A stretch of 64,000 nt of DNA from Candidatus Aquicultor sp. (GTDB lineage: Bacteria > Actinomycetota > Aquicultoria > Aquicultorales > Aquicultoraceae): positions 1-64,000 of the forward strand of contig DASXVE010000015.1 in assembly GCA_036504445.1 (NCBI GenBank), written 5' to 3'. A model generated the notes under the pieces. That model was given only the letters and a program-made list of their open reading frames with translations, did not search any database and had not been told where the DNA came from. Below are positions 1-8,970 of the stretch, in pieces (within the stretch, counting starts at the first letter, position 1; each line of letters starts with the position of its first letter). A program made the translations under genes and the position numbers.

Positions 1-50
1 AAGCTCTTTTCCTCTAGCCAATCAGATCCATTCGTTGTAAGATGCAACAT

Positions 51-103
51 AAAAGCGTGCTCCTTTCGTTTGATTGGTCTCAAAAGGAAGGGTACGCTTT
101 TTT
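51..103 (+). terminator. Terminator-like hairpin at the window's left edge
   Basis: The arms AAAAGCGT (51-58) and ACGCTTTTTT (94-103) pair, and CTTT/AAAG segments inside also pair; the 3' arm runs into a T tract. It would end a plus-strand gene lying to the left of the window. The remaining bases up to the flavodoxin (104-443) hold a small CCGCT/AGCGG hairpin near 195-210, and I see no convincing gene in them. Confidence 0.45.
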
Positions 104-443
104 GCTTAAAAAGCCAATCCACAACTTTTAGTTATAACTCAATAGTCCGATCCGGGGAGCACTTATTAGATGCAAAATGATACGTGGAAAAACCGCTTTG
201 TAGAGCGGCTATTCTACTTTTTGGGTATTGTTACGGGATAAGGCTCAGCAAGCCAAGGCTCTATCTTAATGAGTATAGTGCGAAAGCAAAGAACATCACC
301 CAGTTCCGCTTTTTGGGTAGATGACCGCTCAATTACTAAAAGCTTCGTATTATTTGGGAATGATGCTTATAATATCCAATATAGAAAAAGGAATCCGACG
401 AGAGGGAACTATGTCACAAGAGATAACATAGACGGGAGAAATA

Positions 444-881
444 ATGAAAGCGCTTGTAATCTTTGATTCAACTTTCGGAAACACCCAAAAAATCGCAGAA
501 ACCATTGCCAAAGAGCTGGACACTAAAGCCGTGCCGGTCTCGAAGGTCGCAACAAAGGAACTAAATGACCTTGATTTGATTGTCGTCGGAAGCCCGATTA
601 TCAGTTGGAAACCATCGGAGTCGATGGGTAAGTTTTTAGCAAGTCTGGGCCGCGACCAGATGAAGAATGTTAAAGCAGCGGCGTTTGATACCAGGATTAG
701 GCTCTTTGTTCACGGTGATGCGGCAACAAAGATATCCCAAGCACTGGCAGAGGCAGGGGCCGAAATCGTGACTGAGCCGCAAGCTTTTAAAGTCCGAGGG
801 ACAGAGGGGCCGTTGCTCGGCGGTGAAATCGAAAAGGCGGTTGATTGGGCAAAATTGATAAAAACAAAGGTGGGTAAATAA
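444..881 (+). CDS. Flavodoxin family protein
   Basis: A 145-residue single-domain flavodoxin-like protein. The N-terminus has the beta1 strand and phosphate-binding loop of the family (LVIFDSTFGNTQKIAE, residues about 4-19), where the T-x-x-G-N-T pattern holds the FMN phosphate. Later segments LDLIVVGSPI and AAAFDTR fit the beta3 and beta4 strands. It would be a soluble one-electron carrier. The ATG at 444 follows GGGAG at good spacing. No partner enzyme is adjacent; the next gene is an unrelated broken membrane gene, so the redox partner cannot be named. The family assignment is secure and the physiological role is not. Confidence 0.85.
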   Translation: MKALVIFDSTFGNTQKIAETIAKELDTKAVPVSKVATKELNDLDLIVVGSPIISWKPSESMGKFLASLGRDQMKNVKAAAFDTRIRLFVHGDAATKISQALAEAGAEIVTEPQAFKVRGTEGPLLGGEIEKAVDWAKLIKTKVGK

Positions 882-986
882 TCGCTTGGGAATCGATTCC
901 TAAATAATATGGGGCAGGGGAAGGATTAAGCAAGGCAAGAACGAATAACACAATATGATAACAAGCGGTGTCGCGGAAGAGGGAGC

Positions 987-1822
987 GTGCACGCATTGGA
1001 AAACCGCAAGAGCTTAGATGGGACGAATACTGATAATACCGAGGCAAGCCGGAAGAGTCTCTACAAAATCGGCGGTGCTGTTGCCCTGGTAGCCGTACTG
1101 CTATACGTGGTGGATGTCATCCTTACTTTCGGTGGGGAGCCCATCCGTTACGGTAGTCAAACGGCAGTCGATTGGTTAGGGCGCTTGCAGAGCAACCTGT
1201 TCCTCGGGCTCCGCGACCTTGGACTCTTCAATGTTATTTCCTTGACCGTTGGAATCCCCTTATATCTAGCTCTCTATGCAACGCATCGGAGGGCGCATAA
1301 AGTCTATGCAGGTCTTGCATTGATCCTTTACTTAGCCGGTACGGCAATCTATGCCTCGGTTAATGCGGCGATTCTCATGTTTGCACTGAGCGGCAAATAC
1401 ATGGCGGCTACAACAGACGCACAAAGAACTCTGCTAGCCGCAGCGGGGGAGGCGATACTTGCCGGGGCGAAGACTTTACGCCCGGTATTTTCATAGGCTT
1501 CGCTCTCACGGAAATCGCAGCTTTGATGATCGCTTTTGTTATGCTGCGCGGCGGAGTATTCAGCAAGGCGACTGCCTATACGGAAATTGTAGCATTTACG
1601 CTCCTGACCATCTTTACAATATGGGCGACCTTTGTTCCGGCTATGAGGAGGATAATATGGCTAATAGTGACGTTTCCGGCGGTGTTTCCAGCAGTGCCTA
1701 TGGTCTGGCTTTTATTGGAGCACTTGTCTATTACATCCAACATGCGACATCGTTCTGGATTGGGGTACTGGGTTTTCTCAAAGCCCTTGTTTGGCCCGCA
1801 ATCCTGGTCTATAAGCTGCTAG
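987..1822 (+). pseudogene. DUF4386-type membrane protein, frameshifted
   Basis: The first frame (GTG at 987, after GAGGGAG) encodes 169 residues with several hydrophobic helices in the style of DUF4386 proteins, then ends abruptly at 1496. The expected continuation (DFTPGIFIGFALTEIA, then LMIAFVMLRGGVFSKATAY and IFTIWATFVPAM) is found in another forward frame from about 1470. One indel near 1465-1472, within GCCGGGGCGAAGAC, would join them. The second frame stays open to 1822, but from 1657 it overlaps another small gene, so the true C-terminus is unclear. Either the gene is decaying or the assembly has an indel here. Function of DUF4386 proteins is unknown. Confidence 0.65.
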
Positions 1823-1839
1823 AGTTCTTAAAAATGTAG
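1657..1839 (+). CDS. Small conserved-type membrane protein (60 aa)
   Basis: A 60-residue protein (MANSDVSGGVSS..., ending YKLLEFLKM) starting at ATG 1657 right after a strong GAGGAGG ribosome-binding site at 1647-1653. It contains two hydrophobic stretches, SAYGLAFIGALVYYIQ and FWIGVLGFLKALVWPAILVY, so it probably spans the membrane twice. The protein type looks familiar as a short, widespread hypothetical membrane protein, but I know no function. It overlaps the tail of the second frame of the DUF4386 gene; the good ribosome-binding site and composition favour this frame as the real gene from 1657 on. Confidence 0.6.
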   Translation: MANSDVSGGVSSSAYGLAFIGALVYYIQHATSFWIGVLGFLKALVWPAILVYKLLEFLKM

Positions 1840-1875
1840 ACGCTTTGCTAGCTTCCACCTCGATATTTTTATGAA

Positions 1876-1938
1876 ATCTTTACGCATCCGCACCTCTTCT
1901 TAACGGCAATTTGACGCTATGCTGCGGTAAATTACTAG
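1876..1938 (+). promoter_or_regulatory. Promoter with upstream TCTTTACG box ahead of the K+ locus
   Basis: ATCTTTACG (1876-1884) lies 26 bases upstream of a -35-like TTGACG (1911-1916) and a weak -10-like TACTAG (1933-1938). The same 9-mer recurs twice just before the potassium importer gene. OmpR/PhoB-family regulators such as KdpE bind direct repeats next to the -35, so this is a plausible activator-dependent promoter. A 9-bp inverted repeat (TTGCTACTG 1955-1963, CAGTAGCAA 1989-1997) follows in the presumed leader. Confidence 0.35.
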
Positions 1939-2026
1939 CAGAAGACAGGGCGTCTTGCTACTGGATATTCATAGCCAGAACAACGCTGCAGTAGCAAAGA
2001 TGTACAACCAGTTGAGGTGCGGTTAA

Positions 2027-2131
2027 ATGGAAAACACGATAATTACCGACGTGCTGTGGGTTTTAGTTGTGCTCTGCGCGCTTTTAATTGTAAGGCAGTA
2101 TCTATCCACGTGGCATAAAGGTTAGGTAAAA
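2027..2131 (+). CDS. Possible 34-residue single-span membrane peptide
   Basis: ATG at 2027 preceded by GAGGTG at suitable spacing opens a 34-codon frame. The peptide has an acidic/polar start (MENTIITD), one hydrophobic helix (VLWVLVVLCALLIV) and a basic tail (RGIKVR), the layout of a positive-inside single-span peptide. It sits between the promoter and the KimA gene. Small hydrophobic subunits such as KdpF accompany some potassium transporters, but no sequence similarity to KdpF is evident. It may be a real micropeptide or chance; comparison across relatives would tell. Confidence 0.35.
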
Positions 2132-2132
2132 T

Positions 2133-2178
2133 CTTTACGATATCTTTACGCTAATCCCGCTAATCTTAATGACTTCTT
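2133..2178 (+). promoter_or_regulatory. Direct-repeat array, candidate KdpE operator
   Basis: Two copies of ATCTTTACG (2133-2141 and 2144-2152) repeat with an 11-bp period, one helical turn. They are followed by two CGCTAATC copies and TTCTTAAC. A tandem array on one face of the helix is how OmpR/PhoB-type dimers bind. With a KdpD/KdpE pair encoded 2 kb downstream, KdpE is the natural candidate. A separate dyad, TGTGATCAGA (2232-2241) with TCTGATATCACA (2250-2261), lies just before the importer's ribosome-binding site. Confidence 0.45.
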
Positions 2179-2285
2179 AACACCAACGAGCGATAAGCTA
2201 TTTGAATCTGATATTTGTCAAAATACGAGCATGTGATCAGAGATTTGCTTCTGATATCACATAAGCAGGAGTCACGTAAGAAGCT

Positions 2286-4109
2286 GTGTCTGTTCAAACT
2301 CTAAAGCGAACGCTGCTCGGCCAGCCGATTGCCAACGAGCGCGCTCACGAAGAAAGACTCATAAAAACACTTGCGCTAGCAGTATTTTCATCTGACGCTA
2401 TGTCATCCGTAGCGTATGCAACGGAAGAAATCCTTATTGTTCTGGTTCTTGCCGGCGCCGGCGCATTGTACCTGTCGCTGCCGATAGCTATGGCGATAAT
2501 TGCGCTCTTGGCTATCCTGGCCGTATCCTACCGGCAAATCATTGAAGCGTACCCGGCCGGCGGGGGATCCTACATTGTCGCCAGCGATAATCTTGGACAC
2601 AAGATCGGGCTGGTTGCGGGTTCGTCCCTCTTGATAGATTACGTTCTGACTGTGGCGGTTAGTATTGCATCCGGGGTTGCCGCCATCACATCGGCAATCC
2701 CGCTTCTCTATAACTATAGGGTTGAGCTTTGCGTTGTCTTCATCCTTTTGACCATGTTGGCGAATCTACGCGGAATCCGTGAATCAGGAAAAATATTCGC
2801 AATACCCACGTATTCGTTCGTTTTCGGGCTCGCCTTGTTAATCGGGGTTGGATTCTTCAGGCACTATACCGGGCATACATTTACCTCCGGCGACCCAATC
2901 GAGGCATCGATGCTTCAGCCCATTACGATATTTCTCGTTCTAAGAGCGTTCTCGTCCGGCTGTTCGGCGCTAACCGGTGTCGAAGCCATCAGCGATGGTG
3001 TACCGGCGTTTAAGAAACCCGAAACCAAGAACGCCCGAACGACGCTTTTACTGATGGCCATCATACTCGGCATAACCTTCTTCGGCATAACGGAACTCGC
3101 CCGCATCTATAATATCGTGCCGAGTGCGACCGAAACCGTGCTTTCACAGCTTGCCCGCGGTGTATTCGGAACATCCGCCGTATACTATTTCATACAGGCG
3201 GCGACGGCATTGATTCTTGTTGTAGCGGCCAATACCAGTTTCTCCGACTTTCCGCGGGTGTCTTACTTTATGGCGCGCGATGGTTTTATGCCTCGGCAGC
3301 TTGCCAACAAGGGTGATAAGCTGGCGTTCTCGAACGGTATCATAATGCTGGCGTTATTCTCCATAATTCTCGTCATCGGGTTCAGCGGTAACACCAGCAA
3401 GCTGATTCCGCTTTATGCGATAGGCGTTTTTATGAGCTTCACGTTGTCGCAGTCCGCTATGGTTAGACGCTGGTTTAGGGTGCGCGGTAAGGGCTGGATT
3501 AAAAAAGCTATTATCAATGGGCTTGGAGCATTAACGACGTTTACCGTTCTCATGGTAGTTGCGATAACCAAATTTGCGCTCGGGGCGTGGATCGTTATCG
3601 CAGTAATTCCTATACTGATCACAATATTTCTAAGAATCAAAAAGCATTACAATAAGGTGGCCCAATCACTCACACTTTGCAACCTAAAACCGCCGAAACC
3701 GGGCAAAAATTGGGTTCTAATGTGCATCGGCGGTGTACATTGCGGCACGCTCGAAGCGTTACGCTATGCCAAGATGATCTCGAGCGGCAACAGTGTCAAC
3801 GTTATCTACGTGAACACGCAGGGCGAAGTCCCGACTAACATCCTTGAGAAATGGGAGACGTTCGGCTTTAGTACGCCTCTAGAGGTTCTAGAATCACCGT
3901 ACCGGGACATCATCACCCCAATCATCAACAGAGTACGCGAGATCCACAATGCGAATCCCGATGACTTTATAACCATCGTCGTTCCAGAGTTTGTTGTAAG
4001 CAAATGGTGGGAGCAACTGCTTCATAATCAGACAGCCTTTATTCTTAGAACTCGCCTTATGCTCCAGCCAAAAGTGATTATAAGCAGCGTACCGTACCAG
4101 TTATCCTAA
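2286..4109 (+). CDS. kimA: KimA-type high-affinity potassium importer (APC superfamily)
   Basis: A 607-residue membrane protein, the usual KimA length. The start matches the KimA pattern: a short basic leader, then KTLALAVFSSDAMSSVAYATE, the family's signature before and in TM1. About twelve hydrophobic helices follow to residue ~455, then a soluble C-terminal domain (about 465-607), as in KimA where it mediates dimerisation. Known KimA proteins import K+ with protons. GTG 2286 is the first possible start after an in-frame stop; AGGAG lies 14 bases upstream, slightly far. The adjacent KdpD/KdpE pair supports a potassium role. A general amino-acid permease is the less likely alternative. Confidence 0.8.
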   Translation: MSVQTLKRTLLGQPIANERAHEERLIKTLALAVFSSDAMSSVAYATEEILIVLVLAGAGALYLSLPIAMAIIALLAILAVSYRQIIEAYPAGGGSYIVASDNLGHKIGLVAGSSLLIDYVLTVAVSIASGVAAITSAIPLLYNYRVELCVVFILLTMLANLRGIRESGKIFAIPTYSFVFGLALLIGVGFFRHYTGHTFTSGDPIEASMLQPITIFLVLRAFSSGCSALTGVEAISDGVPAFKKPETKNARTTLLLMAIILGITFFGITELARIYNIVPSATETVLSQLARGVFGTSAVYYFIQAATALILVVAANTSFSDFPRVSYFMARDGFMPRQLANKGDKLAFSNGIIMLALFSIILVIGFSGNTSKLIPLYAIGVFMSFTLSQSAMVRRWFRVRGKGWIKKAIINGLGALTTFTVLMVVAITKFALGAWIVIAVIPILITIFLRIKKHYNKVAQSLTLCNLKPPKPGKNWVLMCIGGVHCGTLEALRYAKMISSGNSVNVIYVNTQGEVPTNILEKWETFGFSTPLEVLESPYRDIITPIINRVREIHNANPDDFITIVVPEFVVSKWWEQLLHNQTAFILRTRLMLQPKVIISSVPYQLS

Positions 4110-4146
4110 ACTTGCAGTACGTTGTATCCGCGCGTAGACTAGGATA

Positions 4147-5736
4147 ATGACAATGACGAATTCTATTAAACAAACCGGCCGACCCGCTTCAGAAGATGTG
4201 TTGATGCAAGGTGAAGGCGAGAGCCGAAATAAGTTTGCCGCTCTGTTAAGTATCAGGCCGCATTTAGACATATTTATCGGGGTTATCTTGCTGACGGCAG
4301 TGCTAAAAGTGCTGCATTTATACTTTGAATCTGTGTTCGACCTGGCCAACATAGCGTTACTCTACCTAATACCGGTGCTTTACGGCGTTATCCGGTGGGG
4401 ACGAGCGGCAACGGTTTCATCGGCCATACTATCCGTTATAGCGTTCGACTATTTCTTTGTACCGCCGGTCTTGAGTTTTTCGGTCGCAGACTTGCGCTAT
4501 CTCATTACCTTTATCATCTTCTGCATTATTGCCTTCGTTACCGGCGATCTAGCAAGCAGATTAAAGGATGAGGCGCGGACGGCCCGAAAGCGTGAGGAGC
4601 GAACGGCGGCCCTTTACGCGTTAAGCCGAAAGATGGCCGCCGAGACGGATCTGCAGCACCTACAGGACACGATTGTGCAGGTGATCGCTCAGACAATTGA
4701 TGGCGACGCGGTCATTCTTATGCCGGATGTTACCGGCATACCGCAAATCGTAGCCGCGACAACTACTGAAGGAGTGCTCGTAGAAGAAAGCAAGGAAGCT
4801 TCGGCGGATTGGCTCGGCAAGAGCGTATTTATTCCATTGCGGACCAAGGATAAAACATTGGGCATGATAGGCGTCTTGCCGAAACAACCGGAACGGACGC
4901 TTTCCGGCGGTCAGAGACAGCTTCTTGAAGCATTTTCAAACTTAAGCGCCGTTGCCATCGTGCGCCTGCAGCTTGCTGCAGAGGCGCATAAGATACGCCA
5001 CATAGCGGCATCGGAAAAGCTTCGCACCGCGTTGTTTAATTCGGTCTCGCACGACCTGCGCACTCCGTTGGCATCGATCACAGGGGCTGTGACGAGCCTT
5101 CAAGAGGAGGGAATTTACAACTCGGAAGCACGGCGGGCTTTGGTCGAAACGATCAAAGACGGGGCACTCCGTATGAATCACATGGTTGGAAACATCCTCG
5201 ACTCGGCGCGCCTGGAGAGCGGTATGCTTACGTTGAATAAAGACTGGTGCGATATTCAGGATATTATTGGAGTCGCACTCGCTCAGGCTCAAGACGTCGT
5301 ACGGGATCGGTCGATACGTGTCGAAATCCCAACCGAGCTCCCGTTGGTTCAAGCCGATTTCTCGCTAATCGAGCAGGTTATCATAAATCTTTTATATAAC
5401 GCCGTCAATTATTCACCGCAGGGTAGCGAGATATCGATTACCGTAACCCCGGGGGATAATGATCTTATAGTAGCCATCGGCGACAGAGGTTCGGGGATAG
5501 CTGAAGCCGATAAAGATAGAGTGTTCGATAAATTCTATCGTCTATACTCATCCGAACATGTACGGGGTACCGGTCTCGGCCTTTCAATATGCAAAGGGCT
5601 TATAGAAGTACATGAGGGTTCTATCTGGGTTGATGTGGCGCCCGAAGGCGGCAGCATCTTCACGTTTACTTTGCCGCTTGATAGTCAACCCACCGTAATT
5701 GAGCCGATCACAAAAGAAGGTGTCGAAGATTTCTGA
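4147..5736 (+). CDS. kdpD: KdpD-like sensor histidine kinase, short form
   Basis: A 529-residue kinase that keeps only the second half of classical KdpD. The order is: a DUF4118 four-helix membrane region (about residues 35-130), a GAF-like domain (about 160-280), HisKA with the phospho-acceptor in NSVSHDLRTPLASITG, and HATPase_c with INLLYNAVNYSP (N box), GDRGSGI and GTGLGLSIC (G boxes). The N-terminal KdpD and universal-stress domains of full-length KdpD (~890 residues) are missing, so signal input must come through the membrane and GAF parts. It follows kimA by 37 bp and overlaps the regulator gene. It most likely senses potassium limitation or turgor and phosphorylates KdpE. Confidence 0.85.
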   Translation: MTMTNSIKQTGRPASEDVLMQGEGESRNKFAALLSIRPHLDIFIGVILLTAVLKVLHLYFESVFDLANIALLYLIPVLYGVIRWGRAATVSSAILSVIAFDYFFVPPVLSFSVADLRYLITFIIFCIIAFVTGDLASRLKDEARTARKREERTAALYALSRKMAAETDLQHLQDTIVQVIAQTIDGDAVILMPDVTGIPQIVAATTTEGVLVEESKEASADWLGKSVFIPLRTKDKTLGMIGVLPKQPERTLSGGQRQLLEAFSNLSAVAIVRLQLAAEAHKIRHIAASEKLRTALFNSVSHDLRTPLASITGAVTSLQEEGIYNSEARRALVETIKDGALRMNHMVGNILDSARLESGMLTLNKDWCDIQDIIGVALAQAQDVVRDRSIRVEIPTELPLVQADFSLIEQVIINLLYNAVNYSPQGSEISITVTPGDNDLIVAIGDRGSGIAEADKDRVFDKFYRLYSSEHVRGTGLGLSICKGLIEVHEGSIWVDVAPEGGSIFTFTLPLDSQPTVIEPITKEGVEDF

Positions 5737-6427
5737 TAAAGATAAAGGCGCGCGAATTCTAATTATCGATGATGAGACGCAAATCAGACGGCTGCTGCGG
5801 GTCGCGTTAGAAGGGCACGGGTATCAAGTGAGCGAGGCCGATTCCGGGCACGAGGGCCTAAAGTCGGCCGCAACATATCATCCCGATCTAATAATCCTCG
5901 ACCTTGGCTTACCCGACCTGGATGGGTTGGCTGTTCTCGGGCGTATCAGGGAATGGTCGAGTGTTCCGGTCATCATTCTAACCGTCATCGAGCAAGAGCT
6001 CGAGAAAATCAAAGCACTCGATGCCGGCGCGGATGATTACGTGACGAAGCCGTTTAGCATGGGAGAATTATTGGCGCGTGTCCGTGTCGCGCTGAGACAT
6101 ATCGCTAAGAACGAGGGCGAACCCGTAATCGTCGTGGGCGATCTATCGATTGACCTGACACACCGTCTGGTTACATTAAGAGGGAAAGAAGTAAAACTAA
6201 CACCTACAGAGTATGATATTTTGAAGAACCTCGCCGTTTATTCAGGTCGCGTTTTAACCCACAAACAACTATTGTCTTCAATTTGGGGGAAAGAATACCA
6301 AAAGGAAACGCACTACCTGCGCATTTACATCGGTCAGCTGCGGAAAAAAATCGAATCCGACCCGACCCAGCCTGAGTACATTATAACGGAGCCGGGCGTC
6401 GGTTATCGTTTAAAAGAGATGAAGTAG
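5699..6427 (+). CDS. kdpE: KdpE-like response regulator (OmpR/PhoB family)
   Basis: An N-terminal receiver domain (ILIIDDE acidic pocket; phospho-acceptor Asp in LIILDLGLPDLDG; conserved Thr in ILTV; Lys in YVTKPF) is followed by a winged-helix DNA-binding domain ending in EPGVGYRLKEMK. The reading frame overlaps kdpD, so the two are translationally coupled. TTG 5699 and GTG 5720 are both possible starts; AAGAAGG runs directly into GTG 5720, too close for ideal spacing, so the start is unsettled by seven codons. It probably binds the TCTTTACG repeats upstream of kimA. No kdpFABC genes are present, so kimA is the likely target. Confidence 0.88.
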   Translation: MSRSQKKVSKISDKDKGARILIIDDETQIRRLLRVALEGHGYQVSEADSGHEGLKSAATYHPDLIILDLGLPDLDGLAVLGRIREWSSVPVIILTVIEQELEKIKALDAGADDYVTKPFSMGELLARVRVALRHIAKNEGEPVIVVGDLSIDLTHRLVTLRGKEVKLTPTEYDILKNLAVYSGRVLTHKQLLSSIWGKEYQKETHYLRIYIGQLRKKIESDPTQPEYIITEPGVGYRLKEMK

Positions 6428-6473
6428 GAAGCCCAAAAAATGAGCCTTCGATTTAGTGCACGCACATGACCAC

Positions 6474-6503
6474 TTGCCGCATCACCACACTTTATGCTAC
6501 AAT
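6474..6503 (+). promoter_or_regulatory. Probable promoter of the rpsB operon
   Basis: TTGCCG (6474-6479) and TACAAT (6498-6503) are separated by 18 bases, close to the vegetative sigma consensus. Transcription would start near 6510, giving a leader of about 95 bases before rpsB. Ribosomal protein S2 often represses its own leader; no specific fold was recognised here. Confidence 0.45.
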
Positions 6504-6604
6504 ACCTCAGATTACACACGTCGGTGGATTCTATTCCGGTGCCTACGGGTCGAATAGAAGTTGAAGCCGGCGGAGGAAAAAAACCCATGAAAGGAGGTGC
6601 AACT

Positions 6605-7456
6605 ATGGCGGTTGTTTCCATGAAGCACCTTTTAGAAGCGGGTGTACACTTCGGGCATCAGACCCGTCGTTGGAACCCAAAGATGAAAACTTACATCTTT
6701 ACCGAACGCAACGGTATCTACATTATCGACCTTCAGCAGACACTCGGTCTTCTCGAGAAAGCGCACAGCTTTATTAAGCAGATAGCGGCAAACGGCGAGA
6801 CGGTCTTGTTTGTTGGAACCAAGAAGCAAGCGCAGGAAGCCGTTCGCGAAGAAGCGGCAAAATCCGCAATGCCGTATGTCAGCTATCGCTGGCTCGGCGG
6901 TATGCTTACCAACTTTAAGACAATCCAGGGTCGTGTAAAACGTCTTGAGTACCTCGAAAGTCTCGGCACAGAGACTCCTTCCCATATGACAAAGAAGGAG
7001 TTTCTAAAAGCCTCGACCGAAAAGGAAAAACTCGAGCGTAACCTCGGCGGGATCAAGGACATGAAGCGTCTTCCGGGCGCGGTGTTTATCATCGACCCGA
7101 GAAAAGAGCGCATTGCGGTTCAAGAGGCCAGGCGCTTAGAGATTCCGATCGTAGCCATTGTTGACACGAACTGCGATCCGGATGAGATCGATTATGTGAT
7201 CCCAGGCAACGATGACGCAATCCGCGCCGTTACCTTGATCACTCGTGTTATCGCTGATGCGGCGCTTGAAGGCCGTGAGACCTGGCTTGCCCAGATCGGC
7301 GAAGAAGCGGCGGCAAAAGAGAAAGCTGTGGCGGAAAAAGCTTTAGAGAAAGCTCAAGAAACTGCGGCGGCACAGCCGGAAGGTCCGGTTAACATTGCAG
7401 GCTTGCCACAGGCTGCTGTCAAAGAGAAAGCAGACGCGGTCGAGCAAAAGGCATAG
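6605..7456 (+). CDS. rpsB: 30S ribosomal protein S2
   Basis: A 283-residue S2 protein, component of the small ribosomal subunit needed for S1 binding and mRNA engagement. The N-terminus [22 protein letters not shown] is the highly conserved S2 signature, and [10 protein letters not shown] and VDTNCDPD occur later at the expected places. The start is ATG 6605, right after AAAGGAGGTG; the open frame extends further upstream but without such a site. The C-terminus has an Ala/Glu/Lys-rich extension (about residues 232-283), common in Gram-positive S2. It is followed by tsf, the standard gene order. Confidence 0.97.
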   Translation: MAVVSMKHLLEAGVHFGHQTRRWNPKMKTYIFTERNGIYIIDLQQTLGLLEKAHSFIKQIAANGETVLFVGTKKQAQEAVREEAAKSAMPYVSYRWLGGMLTNFKTIQGRVKRLEYLESLGTETPSHMTKKEFLKASTEKEKLERNLGGIKDMKRLPGAVFIIDPRKERIAVQEARRLEIPIVAIVDTNCDPDEIDYVIPGNDDAIRAVTLITRVIADAALEGRETWLAQIGEEAAAKEKAVAEKALEKAQETAAAQPEGPVNIAGLPQAAVKEKADAVEQKA

Positions 7457-7520
7457 TAAGATCTAAATGGTCTATACCCGAAGGGTAGAAAAAGCAGAAA
7501 TAATCGGCTCGAAGCATTAG

Positions 7521-7558
7521 CAGTTACCCGTTTTCAAGCATGTGAAAGCGGGTAACTG
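7521..7558. repeat. Long hairpin between rpsB and tsf
   Basis: CAGTTACCCG (7521-7530) pairs perfectly with CGGGTAACTG (7549-7558), and TTCA/TGAA pair inside, leaving a loop of about six bases. There is no T tract on the 3' side, so it is more likely an attenuator, processing or mRNA-stability element than a full terminator. tsf begins 34 bases later. Confidence 0.6.
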
Positions 7559-7592
7559 AGCGTTGGGCCAGGAATAGTCGAGGAGGTTTCAG

Positions 7593-8195
7593 ATGGCAGA
7601 AATTACTGCAGCCGCAGTTAATGAGCTGAGAAAAATGACAGGCTGCGGCATGATGGATTGCAAGAAGGCGCTCACCGAGGCTAAAGGCGACATAGTTGAA
7701 GCGACCGATATGTTGCGCAAGAAAGGCCTGGCGACGCTCGGTAAAAGGGCCGGCAAAGAGGCAAAAGAGGGTATCGTCGATGCGTACATACACGCAGGAG
7801 GAAAAATCGGCGTACTTGTAGAAGTAAACAGTGAAACCGATTTCGTTGCGCGAAGCGACGACTTTAAGCAGTTTGTACACGATGTAGCGTTGCAGGTCGC
7901 AGCGGGCAATCCGCTCTACGTGCGCCGGGAAGATGTACCGGACGATGTCGTTCAAAAAGAGGTAGAAATCTATCGCGCACAGGGTATTGAGGAGGGCAAG
8001 CCCGACGCTGTTCTCGATAAAATCGCAACAGGTCGACTCGAGAAATATTACCAGCAGGTATGCTTGCTTGAGCAAACATTCGTTAAAAACTCTGATCTAA
8101 CGATCAACGATCTGCTCGGGACCGTTGTGGCTAAACTGGGCGAGAATATCGGGATAAAGAGGTTCTCCCGCTACGAGCTGGGCGAGAACGCATAA
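7593..8195 (+). CDS. tsf: Elongation factor Ts, short form
   Basis: A 200-residue EF-Ts that exchanges GDP for GTP on EF-Tu. The N-terminal UBA-like module is complete (VNELRKMTGCGMMDCKKALTEA), followed by the TDFVAR motif (VEVNSETDFVARSD) that contacts EF-Tu. At 200 residues it is the short version with a single core subdomain, as in Thermus and several Gram-positive groups, and not the ~280-residue E. coli form. It starts at ATG 7593 after GAGGAGG. Frame and ends are clear. Confidence 0.97.
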   Translation: MAEITAAAVNELRKMTGCGMMDCKKALTEAKGDIVEATDMLRKKGLATLGKRAGKEAKEGIVDAYIHAGGKIGVLVEVNSETDFVARSDDFKQFVHDVALQVAAGNPLYVRREDVPDDVVQKEVEIYRAQGIEEGKPDAVLDKIATGRLEKYYQQVCLLEQTFVKNSDLTINDLLGTVVAKLGENIGIKRFSRYELGENA

Positions 8196-8231
8196 ACAGC
8201 AAAAAGTCAGGGCAACTACGAACTTGATTAG

Positions 8232-8963
<732 letters not shown>

Positions 8964-8970
8964 TAGCGTT

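Noticed and set aside
269-466. 65-codon plus-strand frame before the flavodoxin
   Set aside because: No ribosome-binding site at its start, irregular composition, and it overlaps the well-initiated flavodoxin gene.
1840-2285. c-di-AMP (ydaO-type) riboswitch ahead of kimA
   Set aside because: Known kimA genes can carry it, but I could not find the conserved core; only repeats and simple dyads are visible.
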